Source: Trichobilharzia szidati (lineage: Eukaryota > Platyhelminthes > Trematoda > Strigeidida > Schistosomatidae). From it: DNA of 64,000 nucleotides. The notes beneath the pieces were generated by a model, which made no database searches, was not told the origin of the DNA, and saw nothing but the letters and a program-made list of their open reading frames with translations. The stretch covers positions 36,342,804 to 36,406,803 of the forward strand of contig OX235277.1 in NCBI GenBank assembly GCA_944472155.2, given 5' to 3'. Within the stretch, counting starts at the first letter, position 1; each line of letters starts with the position of its first letter. Shown in pieces: positions 32,311 through 43,790 of the stretch. A program made the position numbers and the translations under genes.

Positions 32311-33020
32311 ACAAAAATATATGAACATTTTCTCTGTCGTCTACAGAGTAAGAAGTAGTCTTCCTAAAGGTATACGAGTCAGACTTCTTCAAAATGCCGA
32401 AGCAATGGCAATTCACTCGCTAAGTCCTGAACTCTGCATACAGAAGAAGTTCGTTCAATCATTACATTTGCAATGGACGTATTCTATCTCATTACCCGAT
32501 AAGTAAATCCTACCTGATCTATTTTCTGTCTCTTCATTAGTATTATTTTGTCTTCTCAATTGTAATATTTTACATTTTCAACTTTCTTGTTCTCTACTCC
32601 CAACCGATTTAATTTATACACCTAAATACCACTATTACTGACTTGACCAACACTCAATTTCTACTCATTTATGTTGTGTCATCCAACTTATTCGCTCAAT
32701 TTTAGTTCTAATTTAAATGGCATTATTCTCTACCCCACTTCTACTTAGTCTTTACCTGTCATTACCTCTATTGCTACCCTGACTTAAGTTGAAACATTTT
32801 AGTCAATTATATCACGTCATCTAACTTACTAACTCAATCTTAATTTAGTTGCTGTCTAATTAATCTTATTTCTATATTAGATCATTCTTGTATTACCTGA
32901 TCAATTATCTAAACTTGACACACACAAATAATTATATATAATGCGATTGCGAATGAATTCGCCGAAAAAGTTTCTTCGCTGAACGTCTTCTCTTTTCCAT
33001 ATGACTCAATGGGGATTTTC
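32311..33020 (+). mobile_element. PLE-B C-terminus and 3' region, right arm
   Basis: A 61-codon frame (32321-32506) reads VVYRVRSSLPKGIRVRLLQNAEAMAIHSLSPELCIQKKFVQSLHLQW. The following T-rich 3' region to about 33020 (CTACCCTGACTTAAGTTGAA, TCTTCGCTGAACGTCTTCTC) is the reverse complement of 39610-40100. Confidence 0.75.
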
Positions 33021-33184
33021 AAGCTACTCAATAAAGATTTTTCAATAGGCTTTTTGTTTTAAACTATTTACCCTTTTGTGAAGAATATTCAGGTGATGTA
33101 ATAAACGATAATACATTGTCTGAAGTGATATTTTGAAGAGTTGGTTTGTAAGGATTACATTTATTTCAACGAACTGATTACGGA

Positions 33185-33785
33185 TTGATATTATTTAGAG
33201 AACCATAGAACACCAGCATACAGAACTGGACAGCTGATTCACCCTAGTCTCTTGGGAATCATCGGCAGTACGCACTCACTGACAGGGTTCGAACCTAGGA
33301 CCTTCCAGTTACGAGGCAACCTCGCATACCATTTGACCAGTGGGACCCGATTCAGTGGCCAACCCATGAAGTCTAACTTCTACTAATTCGTGATTAAGTG
33401 GGACCACCAACTCATGTCATCTACAGGATATCCTTCCTCACACCAATGAGTGCGTATTGACGATGATTCTCAAACTAGGATGAAACAGCTGTCCAGTACT
33501 CCTTTGGTTTTCAGTGGTTCTCTAACTGATATCAACCCGTGATCAACTAGTCAAAGAAAAACTAATCCTTACAAACCGACTTTTGAAAATTAAATTGATA
33601 CATGCTAGTGACTTGATAGAGGACTGAGTTTCCTGGAGTTCTAGTGAGGAGTCGTAACCAGTGAAGGAGTGAGGATAGATGTCCCATCGATGACTTTGGT
33701 TGGTGGTCGCGTTAAATTACGAATTGGTAGAAGTTAAAATTCATGTGTTGGCCATTAAAACGGGTGCCAGGGGCTGAATGAAGTC
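33185..33785. mobile_element. Head-to-head Sm-alpha SINEs plus a partial tandem unit
   Basis: Minus copy 33185-33395 (GGTTCGAACCTAGGACCTTCC tRNA-like, GGACAGCTG ribozyme part). Plus copy ribozyme/tail 33450-33555 (CTCAAACTAGGATGAAACAG), then directly a second plus unit start (TGCTAGTGACTTG, GAGTCGTAACCAGTGAAGG) to 33785. This shows the tandem arrangement of units. The second unit is cut off by PLE-A sequence. Confidence 0.7.
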
Positions 33786-33794
33786 ATATTGTTA

Positions 33795-34012
33795 TTTTCG
33801 GAGGCAAACTCCAAAAATTTTCAAGGTTCCTCCTTGGATGTTTTTGGTATACACAGGTGAAGTTAACATGAGAAGGGTGTCAGTTGACTTTTGATTGCAA
33901 CAAAGGGCATGTTGTTCAATGGACGGGAAACAACTTAGCTGCAGGATAGGCTCTGGTTAGTCACGTTCTCAGTTTTCTGTTGACCGCTGCTGCAATGTTT
34001 TCACCTTTAAAA
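33795..34012 (-). mobile_element. PLE-A fragment, left arm of head-to-head pair
   Basis: Antisense to the linker before the GIY-YIG core of PLE-A: GAAGTTAACATGAGAAGGGTGTC, CAACTTAGCTGCAGGATAGGC and TGCAATGTTTTCACC match 3955-4100. Confidence 0.7.
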
Positions 34013-34830
34013 AACATTGCAGTCAAAATTCGACAGATAACCTTATCATGTTAACTCAAACCCTGTATACAAATTTACATGTATCTGCGGAAGCAGTTAC
34101 ATTGAGAGAACAGAAAGAAGGGCACTCCTCCGATTCTCTGTGCATGTGCGTAAAAGCCTACGTTTCACGGGAACAAACTCGTATAATAGCATTATTACCA
34201 GACATCTCCTCGATACGGGTCATGAGGTGAAATCGCCAAATCCTTTAAAATTATCAATAGACAATGGAGCTCCATTCTCCTCAAGTTTGCCGAAGCAATT
34301 TCTATCAAAAGCTTGAAACCAGATTTATGTGTTCAGAAAGAAGTAGTTATTAGTCTTTCCCTGTTCTAGTCACTGGATGTCTTTGTTCTTTCTACCTCTT
34401 GATAACGTGATCTTTGGCTTTAACCTCACCCCCTTTTATAATTTGTAATTTTGATTATCTGTTGTTTCTATGATTTGAGTTGAACTCAGTACATTGTTAC
34501 CTAATTAATTAATTAGTCACTCAGCATCTTACGCAACTCTTGTCTTTATTACCTAACTCCTTCCTCATTGTATGCATACATTTATTTTGTTTAAACTTGA
34601 GCTGTTTGTGTAAAAAAATTATATAAGCGCAATTTTCTGAGCACTGCTCACTAATTGCGGAAACTTCTGTCAACTGACATCATGAAAAATTTGCAAGTCT
34701 GTTAAAACTTTTCTGTACATAAACCTCGTAATTTATTGAGGCTGTAAGCAGCTGGTGAGAACTCAACGGAAGCAATGACGGCTCCATATTATTCTGCACA
34801 AACCACTGTTGTTCTTGCTTTCCTCAAATT
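34013..34830 (+). mobile_element. PLE-A C-terminus and terminal repeat, right arm
   Basis: Plus-strand GIY-YIG region (YKFTCICGSSYIERTERR, with G of YIG changed to E) near 34060-34120, then HLLDTGHEV, FAEAISIKSLKPDLCVQKE to about 34370. From 34550 it matches the PLE-A terminal repeat (TTGTATGCATACA) to 34830. The hammerhead-like core there is damaged: CTGGTGA and GGAAG at 34752-34772. Confidence 0.8.
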
Positions 34831-35084
34831 ACACAATTCAAGTTGATTATTAGGCGTTAGCAGCAAGTTATTACATCATTAAGAAATTTGTATAATAGCG
34901 ATGATGACTAAGAAGAATAGGATAACTCAGACGAATTACACAAAATACGAACAAGTTAACAGAATTAGCTAGAATTGTTGAAATTAACAAAGGCAGGAAA
35001 TATTTACAAGGAAAGGGGGAATTGTCGCTTTCAATTACTTAATACATATTATGCAGTTGACCATGAGAAATAAAGGAGCTGCGC
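34831..35084. other. Unassigned
   Basis: Nothing recognised between the PLE-A terminal repeat and the RTE remnant. Confidence 0.25.
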
Positions 35085-35310
35085 GATACTGGACATCCAA
35101 TCGACTCGAGTCGTTCATGAATAGGAAAGGAAGACTCGGGCATTATTTCGAGTGTGATATAGTGGAAATCGTGTGAAGTAGAAATAGAGACTTGTTTGCA
35201 GTCTGTTGACCAGCTAAAAATAGTCAGCAGAAGACAGGATGAAATGATAACGGACTGATGAAGCCCTTTGTTCCATTAGGAATTTAGCAGGATAACATTA
35301 AATAATGTTT
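35085..35310 (+). mobile_element. Old RTE LINE 3' end
   Basis: RTE landmarks in order: AGGAAAGGAAGACTCGGGC, ATAGTGGAAATCGTGTGAAG, GTTGACCAGCTAAAAATAG, and the tail GATGAAGCCCTTTGTTCCATTAGG. The simple-repeat tail is eroded. Confidence 0.6.
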
Positions 35311-35564
35311 ATCAAAATATTTGATTTATTCTGTGCCTGTGTGAACAAATTTTTTTAGCTCCATTATTAGCTTTCTCTCCCTCTGAGTTTTTCTCTTTTA
35401 GTGCTTTAATTTATAATATGAAATCTGCAGACAGTTTTCCGGTCTAAATAAGGAAGATTTCCTTCTTTTTCTAATTTTTAAATGCATATATGATAATTAG
35501 TTAATTCTTTATGATTTCCTACCCGATTTGTCAAATTTTATATGCATCACATTAAACTAAATCA

Positions 35565-35680
35565 TTGAAAACCAGGAAATACTGGACAGCTGCTGTTTCA
35601 TCCTAGTTTGGGAATCATCGGCAGTACGCACCCACTGGGATTCGAACCCAGGACCTTTCGGTTACAAGGCAAAAACAAAA
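35565..35680 (-). mobile_element. Sm-alpha SINE fragment
   Basis: Minus-strand ribozyme segment (GGACAGCTGCTGTTTCATCC, GGGAATCATCGGCAGTACGC) and B box (GGATTCGAACCCAGGACC), then cut off after GGTTACAAGGC. Confidence 0.75.
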
Positions 35681-35909
35681 CAAAATTACAAAAACGGGTT
35701 TGTGGCTTTTTCAGTAAATAATAAGTTTAACATCTGATAGTGTCGAGTATTCCCATATTATGAATTAAAAGTCAATCTGAACGAAGAATATTCTTTTCAA
35801 CAGTTTCTCCTCTTCAGGTTCTTACAATTATAAAATATAATATTTGTTGTCGTTACAATAATGATAGCCAGTTATGCGGCGGATACGTTTTTTAACGTAG
35901 AATAACAGA

Positions 35910-36025
35910 TTCATTATAATGAAGGTTTTTTGTATTTCCCAATGAATGAAAAACAAAACGATATTGTTTTTACTGACGTTTGGCTATTTAATGCAAACAT
36001 CTTTATCAAAGTAGAATAACAGATT
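35910..36025. repeat. Dispersed repeat shared with 62872-62990
   Basis: TTTCCCAATGAATGAAAAACAAAACGATATTG aligns with TTACCCAATGAGTGAAAAACAAAAAGCTATTG at 62897, with similarity continuing about 80 bp. Family unknown. The rest of 35681-36184 holds nothing I recognise. Confidence 0.5.
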
Positions 36026-36184
36026 AGTTATGGGGTATCAAAACAAATAGTCGTATTTATGTGAAAAACGTGCTAGGCTGAAATCGATTACAAAATATTG
36101 TAAAACGGGAGGCAATGGCGGTGATTAATCATAATAGATTTGTAGAGTATGGGGTAGGAAAATTGACAAGTAGGTCAGTTCAAG

Positions 36185-36840
36185 GTAATAAAAGGTGTCA
36201 GGTGAGTGGCTGGTAGAAAGTGGTCTGTGTTAAACAGGAGATAGTAAGACTGCAATGAGAGAGGTTCATAATGAAAGAACCAGTACGTGTGAAATGAAAC
36301 AAGTGGAGGCATGTATTGAGAAAAGAGATAATATCACTAATAATATGTCCGGATAGTATCAATGGAAAATTCGATAGTATTGAGAGAATGTTTGCATGAA
36401 GGGCATAAATTATGACGAATAATAATAATTGTAATAATAATATTTGTAATAATAAGAAAAGGAAAAAACCAAGAGGGTTAAGGGAAAGGAGCACTCTTGG
36501 TGAGAAGAAGAATCATCAGTCCAAGTTTGGCCACGGTAGGAACAGTGTCTGGACGTGTTCTTTTTGGATACAACTTCCGATCTTATTGCAGCAGCTTCAG
36601 CTATATGTAGGACACGTAAGCGAACTGTACGTAATAACAACTTCGAAATTCGGTATATAACCCTGAAAGCTATGTTGACATCGATATGATGTCCAGTATC
36701 CACCAAGTGTGACAGCATTGAGCTTTTTATGCACTTAATTTCCCCCCTCTGAACCAAGCTGGTAAATGTTCTTCAGCTTGACGTGCCCTACACTTGAAAA
36801 CTCAAGCCGTCGCTTCCTATTTGGTTTCCTTGGTAAAAGC
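36185..36840 (-). mobile_element. Penelope-like element C-terminus and 3' region
   Basis: Minus-strand reading (36410-36757) IKSSMLSHLVDTGHHIDVNIAFRVIYRISKLLLRTVRLRVLHIAEAAAIRS is the PLE segment after the GIY-YIG core, with HLVDTGH and AEAAAI blocks. The 3' region holds AAT-rich simple sequence at 36415-36455. Confidence 0.7.
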
Positions 36841-36884
36841 TTGATATTTTCAAGTACTGGTTTTGCAGAGATTGTGTTTGGCTG

Positions 36885-37435
36885 GTTGGAGGATTTCATC
36901 ACGAGCTGACATCAATTACAGGAACATTGAAAAAAACCAGCTGGTAATACTGGAAGGCTGTTTCGTTAGCCTAGTTTGGGATTCTTCAGCAGTGCGCACT
37001 CACCACCAGGTTTCGAACCCAAGACCTTCTGGCTACAGGGCTAGCGAGCTCTTAGACCACTTCGCCACTGGGACCCGCTGAAATTGGCAGTCAATGAATT
37101 CTAACCTCTGCCAGTTCATGCCATAGTGCGACCACCTCGCAGTGTCTTCTTCGATGAGAAACTGTCCTCACCTTGGACCTTCTGTACCATATTGTTCGGG
37201 GCTTCTCACTAGAACCCCAGGTTAACTGTCAGAATAGGGCCAGTCGCTAGTGAGCATCAAATCAATTTTCAGGCATTGATTTTATGTGTGGATTTGATTT
37301 GGTTGGTTGGAAGATTTCATCGTGAGCTGACATAAATTAGAGAAATATTGGAGCAATGGACAGCTGTACTCCCAGTTTTTCCAGTGGTTCTCTAAATGAT
37401 GTCAGCTCATGATGAAATCCTTCAAACAAATGCTT
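36885..37435. mobile_element. Sm-alpha SINE: full minus unit, then inverted truncated pair
   Basis: 36885-37295 is a complete minus-strand unit (tail, ribozyme segment 36955-37000, tRNA-like head with B box GGTTTCGAACCC, leader GCTTCTCACTAGAACCCC). The next minus unit begins at 37300 but switches to the plus strand near 37365. The switch lies inside ACAGCTGT, the loopless stem III of the ribozyme, so two tails of about 65 bp face away from each other. Confidence 0.8.
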
Positions 37436-37454
37436 GATATGATAGAAGATTCGC

Positions 37455-37645
37455 TCAGACAACGTTATTATTCCTTTGGGTCCAAAATGTAAGCAATACG
37501 TGGATTCAGCAGCACATATCCATGTCAACCCCTTCCTTGCAGTTTCCTGTATCTGGATCAATGACTTCCTATACCCTTCATATCCTCCTCACACGATCTT
37601 TTCCACATAACCTTAACATTCCTGACTTATAGTTTGTTATTCTGG
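37455..37645 (-). mobile_element. RTE LINE 3' end fragment
   Basis: Antisense tail TTATTATTCCTTTGGGTCC at 37464-37482, then ATGTCAACCCCTTCC, TATCCTCCTCACACGATC and CCACATAACCTTAACATTCC, in RTE order. Confidence 0.55.
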
Positions 37646-37659
37646 TTCTATATAGCATA

Positions 37660-38265
37660 CTGAGTGTAAAACATACTGTGTATTTCATACATTTGCTTCC
37701 CTTCATCAATTTCAATAGAGAATGAAAGACCATATTTGCAGTATCAAACGATATCATTCTATTTCACAGGTTCTTATCAGCTGCGAACTACTTTAATGCT
37801 TAAAAGGTAATAGAGAAAACATTTTAAGGTGAACGCATCCAGAATATAAGCATTACGACTTTCAGTTTAAGTCACTATTAATTTATACACTATCAAACTA
37901 TGAAAAAAGAGGGGTGGGAGAAGACAGAAGACAGAAAAATGTAATAAAGAGTGTTAACTTGTACGTCTACATAGCAACTCAAAAAAGTAAAAGTTCGTCA
38001 AATTGAAAACTTGCTTAGTGAGCCGAGCTCACTAGTGTGTATGACTGATCAGTGTCAGGAAAGTAATACAGTTACCAAGGGAGTGAGAGATTGACTACAC
38101 TCTCTTTCTATGTGCGTAAGTTTAGTCTGAGACGTTTGATTGCAACCGCTTCACAAAATCGTGGTAGATTCGCTGTCCTTTGTGTGTTTAATATTTTGAG
38201 AGACTTAGAAATCTCGATCCTTATTCACAGGGTAGGTGTCTGGTAATTGAAAATTGTAAATATCT
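37660..38265 (-). mobile_element. PLE-D end, left arm of head-to-head pair
   Basis: Minus-strand C-terminus: EISKSLKILNTQRTANLPRFCEAVAIKRL then SVVNLSLPW (about 38085-38230). The terminal repeat with a mutated hammerhead-like core (CTGATAA) is at 37735-37790. Same order as 11955-12560. Confidence 0.75.
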
Positions 38266-38279
38266 CCTTGGAATAAACA

Positions 38280-38650
38280 TAAGTGGTCATTTGTCTCCCA
38301 TACAAAGGAGAAGCAGTATCACAAAAGATTGAAAACAGGATGAAAGTAGCAATAACGAGATACTACCCTGCAGAGCCAAGCTGGTGACAGTATACAGCAC
38401 TACACGTTCTTTCAGCCAATCAAAACTGGATAAGTACCCTGCTGATGTTACCTCCAACTGCATCTATAAATTTACGTGCACCTATGGCAGCAAGTAAATT
38501 GGAAGGACAGAAAGAAGGCCTGCTATCCGGTTTTAAGAGCATATTTTTAAGATACTTATGCTTAAAATGTAGCAGATATTTATAAATTTCAATTACCAGA
38601 CACCCACCCTGTGGATACGGGTCATTTTGTATTGTTTACTCTGGTGAGTA
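38280..38650 (+). mobile_element. PLE-D GIY-YIG fragment, right arm
   Basis: Plus-strand linker (ENRMKVAITRYYPAE), SQSKLDKYPADVTSNCIYKFTCTYGSK then a stop and IGRTERR, the GIY-YIG core at about 38420-38515. AATTTCAATTACCAGACACCC at 38585 repeats, inverted, the junction at 38215-38250. Confidence 0.7.
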
Positions 38651-39074
38651 TTCAAAACATTGACCACCTAATGATTTGCAAGTTACTACTAAACATGAGA
38701 AATGGAATTATCCTCGGTGGCAGTTTATTCCAATACGCGAGATGATCATTCCTGAGTGGTGTCCTTAGTTCACAAAATATACCCTTAAAATTTTCACTAA
38801 CAGTATGCAACAAAATGTTGTGTATTCCTCGAATGAGGTGAAGAAGCGATATCATCATAATGATTGTGCTTTAGGTTAGACAAAAGTGTGTTACACGAAC
38901 TACTGCCAGTTAATCTTTTATTTCTGCGATCCTGAACGAAGAGAAAATTAGATAAAATCAACTCTGCTGAAAGTTCTTTATATTATATAAACACTGTTTA
39001 GAATAAAGCTATTACAATTATTATTAGGAACATAGGGCTTCAAGCTTTGAGCTTTGTCACAATTCTACCATTGA
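38651..39074. other. Mostly unassigned, LINE tails at the end
   Basis: 38998-39027 resembles a CR1 tail on the plus strand (TAGAATAAAGC plus TTATTATT). 39028-39050 (GGAACATAGGGCTTCAAGC) resembles an RTE-type tail on the minus strand. The rest is not recognised. Confidence 0.4.
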
Positions 39075-39605
39075 ACTAATACTCACAAAACCATGGGGTA
39101 CTGGACAGCTGTTTCCCCCTAGTTTATAGCTCCTCATCAGTACACACCAGTGGGGCTCGAACCCAGGACCTGTTGGTTACAAGGCGAGCTTGTAGATAAT
39201 TAGACCAATTCCACACGATCCGATGACTCATGGTATCGTAGTATCATCCATCTGTGATCACACGTGAAACAAATCGAATACCTACTAACTAACTCATACA
39301 AACTGATTCGATGTTTGCTAGTGACTCGTCACAGGAAACAAATACCTAAAGCTCTATTGAGAAAGCATCAGCAGTAGGTTAAATCCGCTTAGGTGTGAGG
39401 ACGAGGTGGAATTCATCGCGTCTCGGTGGCAGAATGATCTTCGAGCTTGCCTCGTAATCGGAGATTACTGGGCTGGAACCTCGATGGGTTCAAACTTCCG
39501 AAGAACCCGAAATGAGGACGAAAGAGCTATCCACTACTACCTGGTTTTTCAATTGTTCTCTAAGTGATATCAATCAATGATCAAACTTCAAACAAATCAA
39601 GTTTC
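39075..39605. mobile_element. Head-to-head Sm-alpha SINEs, diverged
   Basis: Minus copy 39090-39240 (GGACAGCTGTTTCCCCC, GGGCTCGAACCCAGGACC). Plus copy about 39245-39605 (TGTTTGCTAGTGACTCG leader, TCTCGGTGGCAGAATGATC A-box-like, GGCTGGAACCTC B-box-like, AATGAGGACGAAAGAGCTATCC ribozyme part). Both are old. Confidence 0.65.
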
Positions 39606-39609
39606 TAAA

Positions 39610-40690
39610 AAATCCCCGTGAGTCACATGAAAAAGAGAAGACGTTCAGAGAAAAGACTTTTCGGTGAATTTATTCACATAGCTGTACAAGTGCATTTATA
39701 TGTAATTATTTGTGTGTGTGTGTGTGTGCATGAGGTTTTTCAAGTTAAGATAATTGATCAGGTAATACAAGAATGATCTAATATAGAAACAAGGTTAATT
39801 AGACAGCAACTTAAGTAAGATTGAGTTAGTAAGATAGATGATATAATATAATTGACTAAAATGTTTCAACTTAAGTCAGGGTAGCAACAGAGGAAATTAT
39901 AGGTTGGGACTAAGTAGAACTAAAATTAAGCAAATAAGTTGGATGACGTAACATAAATGACTAGAAATTGAGCGTTGGTCAAGTCAGTAACAGTGGTAAT
40001 GAGGTGCAGAAATTAAATCGAGTGCGGGTGGAGAACAAGGTTGACAGTGTAAAATATTACAACTGAGGAGACAATTTATACCAGTGAAGAGACAGAAGAG
40101 AAAAGGATTAGGTAGAATTTTACCTGTCGGGTAATAAGATAGATTACGTCCACTGCAAATGTAGTGATTGAACGAACTTCTTGTGTATGCAGAGTTCAGG
40201 TCCTGGCAAGTGAATCACCATTGCTTCTGCAGTTTGAAGAAGTCTGATTTGTACACCTTTAGGGAGACTACTTCGTATTCTGTAGATGACTTTGAAGTTT
40301 GTTTGATGTGTAGGTTGGTGTCAGGAATCTATCAGATGTTCTAAGATAGAGCTGTGGGGGCATCGTTTTTTCTCCTTTCTAAAACCATGTTGGTAAGTGT
40401 TCGGTGATATGTTTGGAAAGTGAACGATGGGTACAGCCGACATACCTGGCTCCACACGAGCAGGTGAATTGGTTAATGCACACTGATGAGGCCAGCTAAC
40501 AGTGGTAACTTATCTTTCACGTTCACATGAATCAAAGGCTTTGTAGAGAAGGTTAGTCGTAGTTCAGCTGCGAAGAAGGTTTTCTTAAGTGAATGTGGCA
40601 GTCGATTTTTCAGTGTTTCCGCAGATATATCTCCATTGAATTGAAGGTTCATGTAGAGTAGTTTTTTCGGGACGCTAAGCGTGGGCGTCT
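39610..40690 (-). mobile_element. PLE-B C-terminal half and 3' region
   Basis: Reverse complement order of PLE-B: 3' region 39610-40130 (a GT run at 39709-39728 lies inside), C-terminal AEAMVIHLPGPELCIHKKFVQ-like segment 40150-40260, GIY-YIG part (CSCGARYVG) near 40440-40475, linker to 40690. No terminal repeat identified. Confidence 0.75.
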
Positions 40691-41554
40691 ACTAATTAAC
40701 TCGTGAAAATAAAAGAAATGAATGATGCATAGGTGAACTAGTGCGTAGCTAACACCTTATCTACGTTAAATTGTATAATCCAGACATCTCTATCGACATA
40801 TACTACTAAATAATATTAGTAGACTTAAATGAAATTCAAGATTCAAAGTTTGCAAAACATAATTTTTGACATAGAAAACAGAAAAAAAAGCAAGTCAATT
40901 CGTTATTCCTTAACACAGAAAAAAGGGTGTGTTGCAATTCGTCAAAAAGTGAAATAATCCACTCCTCTGTCACTCTTTCTCATTCAACTGTTCATTCATG
41001 AATCGTCATAAAAAATTGATAAAAATGTTTCCACACAACTGCTTCAAGCTACAGCAGAAAATGAAGAATATTAAAAATTTTGATTTACTCAAGCCCCGCC
41101 TCCTTCCATTTATCGTTGGAGTTTCATTTGTTCTAATTGAGAAAAACATAGGTGAAAGTAGGCAGGAGGTGGGGAGAAAACAAGCACTACGAAACCCACA
41201 TACACATGGGCCAAAAGTAAATTTGGATTACAGCTACAAGATTAATGAGTACTACACGAAACGTGAGATGCTTGCCTGATTTTCAGACAAAAGAATAATC
41301 CATTATGTTAAATATTGTTTTTCTAACTGTCACCCGTTAGGATTGAAAAGGCGCGAAAAATAATCAGAATAGTTGAATTTCACAGTTATTAGATATATTA
41401 TTTTCCAAAATTAATCCACACAGTATGCCAAACAGGTTTTTCTCCCCTGAATATGATGTTTCTTTTCTTGTCAAGTGTGTATATTGTCTTGAAATCCCAT
41501 CACAACAATGTTTCATACACATACGACAGTGACTAGGAAACGGAATATATATAA
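40691..41554. other. Unassigned; one 93-codon open stretch
   Basis: 40998-41279 (plus) is open for 93 codons and lysine-rich with a short hydrophobic patch (LLPFIVGVSFVLI). No homologous family recognised and no splice context. I do not call it a gene. Confidence 0.25.
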
Positions 41555-41795
41555 ATGGATAAGATTCATACCTCCGTTGCTGATGTGTTTGGTTATCCTT
41601 TTTGGCCAGATTTGATCTCGGTGCAACAGCTTGCCATTTAACATGAGATGGTGTTGAGTTTGAACTGCAGCGAGTGCATTATGATGAAGAGTCCCAAACT
41701 AGGATGAGAAAACTGTCCATTACTACCTGATAGTTTACAATGCTTCTCTAATTGACATCAATCCGTGAACAAACGTGACGCTTTTTCTCTGTGCT
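41555..41795 (+). mobile_element. Diverged Sm-alpha SINE 3' part
   Basis: ATGATGAAGAGTCCCAAACTAGG (41678-41700) then ATGAGAAAACTGTCC shows the ribozyme segment with the GAA core changed, followed by a tail (TTCTCTAATTGACATCAATCC). Confidence 0.65.
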
Positions 41796-41920
41796 TAATT
41801 CCACTTGTGTGTGTATCGGCCTGTGTCTGTGGATGTGATATAAATTATAGTGTGGTATTATAATAAATATTGTTGTCACTGTTTTATTCTATAAGATTAC
41901 CAATGGAGACGAGATAATAA

Positions 41921-42030
41921 TAATAATTTGCTTTATTCCAGCAACAGTACTAGTGGTACAGTGTGGAATTTTCAGCACATATCCACAATATTTGCATCTA
42001 ATTTTACAAACATTTAAAAGGAGTATTAAA
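41921..42030 (-). mobile_element. CR1-like LINE 3' end
   Basis: AATAATAATAATTTGCTTTATTCC then ACAGTGTGGAATTTTCAGCA is the antisense of the CR1 3' end at 45540-45600 and 14500-14560. Confidence 0.75.
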
Positions 42031-42039
42031 CAAACAAGT

Positions 42040-42275
42040 GCGTCGGTGGCATAGCGGTTAGGATGCTCGCCGACCATGCACATGGTCCGGGGTTCGATCC
42101 CCGGCCGGCGCACTCCTTTACCTCACTAAGCCAGAAATGATTCGGGTGAAGAGAAAAGGTTGGGCATGAGGCTAGCAACCCCATCCTGTAAAATAAACAC
42201 TGCTACAGAAACTTCAAGCCTCTAGCTTGAAGCCCTATGTTTCACTGGGGAACGCGAAGGAAAAAAAAATTAAAA
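42040..42275 (+). mobile_element. tRNA-headed SINE with RTE-type tail (SINE2)
   Basis: A tRNA-like head (42041-42113) has acceptor arms GCGTCGG/CCGGCGC, D-stem GCAT/ATGC, A box TGGCATAGCGGTTAGG and B box GGGGTTCGATCCC, but an abnormal anticodon arm. The body GGTTGGGCATGAGGCTAGCAACCCC resembles the leader of the RTE at 19.95 kb. The tail GCTTGAAGCCCTATGTTTCAC matches RTE 3' ends and is followed by an A-rich run. This fits a SINE mobilised by the RTE through a shared tail. Confidence 0.8.
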
Positions 42276-42844
42276 AACAAAAAAAATAAATCTAAAGTCA
42301 CCAACAGCAAAAATACGGGATAAACACAAAATAATTATAATGCGAAAAAGTACCAAGAAGTAGAAAGGAAATAAACAGCATATAATAATAACTCAGTATT
42401 GGGTAGTGGAAGCAATGATATGATTATGCATGTTGAACAGTAAAGCTATAGTCATACAAGAAGTTATGAAATGATATTTAAGAATGTTTATCGCCAAGAT
42501 GGTCAGTTAATTTGGTTGAAACAACACTAAACAATCATAAAATAACATTTCAGGGTTGTTGTTTTGTTTTTTATTGTCAGGTCTAATGCAGTGTTTGTAG
42601 TGGAAGTGTGAGTAATCCTGAATAATACAAAATTTTTTTTAAGGTGGTGACTTTGGCGTTCACAACCAATGATTGTCAGTTTAATATTGCCGAAAAGTAT
42701 AGAAAATAAGAAAAAACAACCACAAAACTAATAATTACATGATGGTTAATGACAGGACAATTTTGTAATACTCATAAGTATGTTTGAGAAGGAGTTCACT
42801 ATAGAATACAAAATAAGAGAGAAATAAAAGAGCCTAAAATTACG
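42276..42844. other. Unassigned
   Basis: AT-rich, nothing recognised upstream of the PLE-E coding remnant. Confidence 0.3.
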
Positions 42845-43790
42845 TTGTTAATAACAAAGCAAGTCATAGGTTTCAATCCAATAGCACACAAGAGGAATTG
42901 CATACAAACACTATTCAAGAGGGCCAGGACTCATTGCAGCACTCCCACCTTAAGAAAAATTGAAGAAAGATATCTCATGGACGTCTTCCAAAAGAATGGG
43001 TATCCACGGAATTTCATCAAAAGACGCATACCCCCAAGCCAACCTATCAAACCAAAAGCCCCCAAGGAAAGCACAAACAAAATCGCCTTACCCTATTTAA
43101 AAGGAAACCTCAGAAATTACTACAAGACTCTCCCATCCTTTAGAAATTGACGTCGTACAAAAACCAACAAAGTCACTTCACTCAATTCTATGTCAACCAA
43201 AAGTCTCTACAGCGAAAGTAGATAAAACCAACATCATCTACTAAATAAATTGCATCAACTGCGAAATACACAACATTGCCTAAAGTGGTCGTCCCCTTCG
43301 TCTTCGTATCCTCGAACATAGGCTAGCCGTCAAAAGACAAGATATCCATTCCTACATATCACTACATACAGACAACCACGGACATCAATTCGACTGGGAC
43401 AACGTTCAATTATTAGACAGAGGAAACAACAAGAATGCTAGAGAATTTTTAGAAGCTTGGCATTCCAGTGAATCGTCAATCAATAGACATATCGAGATAG
43501 ACAAAATTTACCAACCGATAAGAAAGAAACCTCACACACAAAGGGTCAAAGTTTAAGTCGAAGAAACAATGGATGACAATACAAGTAACCTAGAAGGTGT
43601 GAAATCACACAAAAACAACCAATCATGTCCAAGTTTACCGGGAGAGATAAACTCGTGGAGAAACTGAAAAGCTCACTTCAAATTGAAGTATGCGCTGAAA
43701 ATGTCGCCTAGTAGGGCGATGAAAACTTGGCAAATTAACTATCCAGCTAAGAGAACACAACCACATCAAAATCATTGTATATTATCCCTT
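42845..43790 (+). mobile_element. Penelope-like element C-terminal half and end (PLE-E)
   Basis: A 101-codon frame (42845-43150) reads RARTHCSTPTLRKIEERYLMDVFQKNGYPRNFIKR then KPKAPKESTNKIALPYLKGN, the PLE RT thumb and linker. Frames then shift through a GIY-YIG-like region with TDNHGHQFDWDNVQLLDRGNNKNAREFLEAW near 43370-43460. The terminal sequence (CTCACTTCAAATTGAAGTATGCGCTGAA, then AACTATCCAGCTAAGAGAAC) runs to 43770. Same family as 53.5-54.9 kb and the palindrome at 15.1 kb. Confidence 0.75.

Noticed and set aside
40998..41279. A 93-codon lysine-rich gene
   Set aside because: No recognised family, no splice or promoter context, and chance open frames of this size are expected in 64 kb.
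42041..42113. A functional tRNA gene
   Set aside because: Acceptor and D arms pair well and the B box is good, but the anticodon arm folds as GACCAT/ATGGTC with a 4-base loop and the T arm does not fit standard spacing. It is the head of a SINE.
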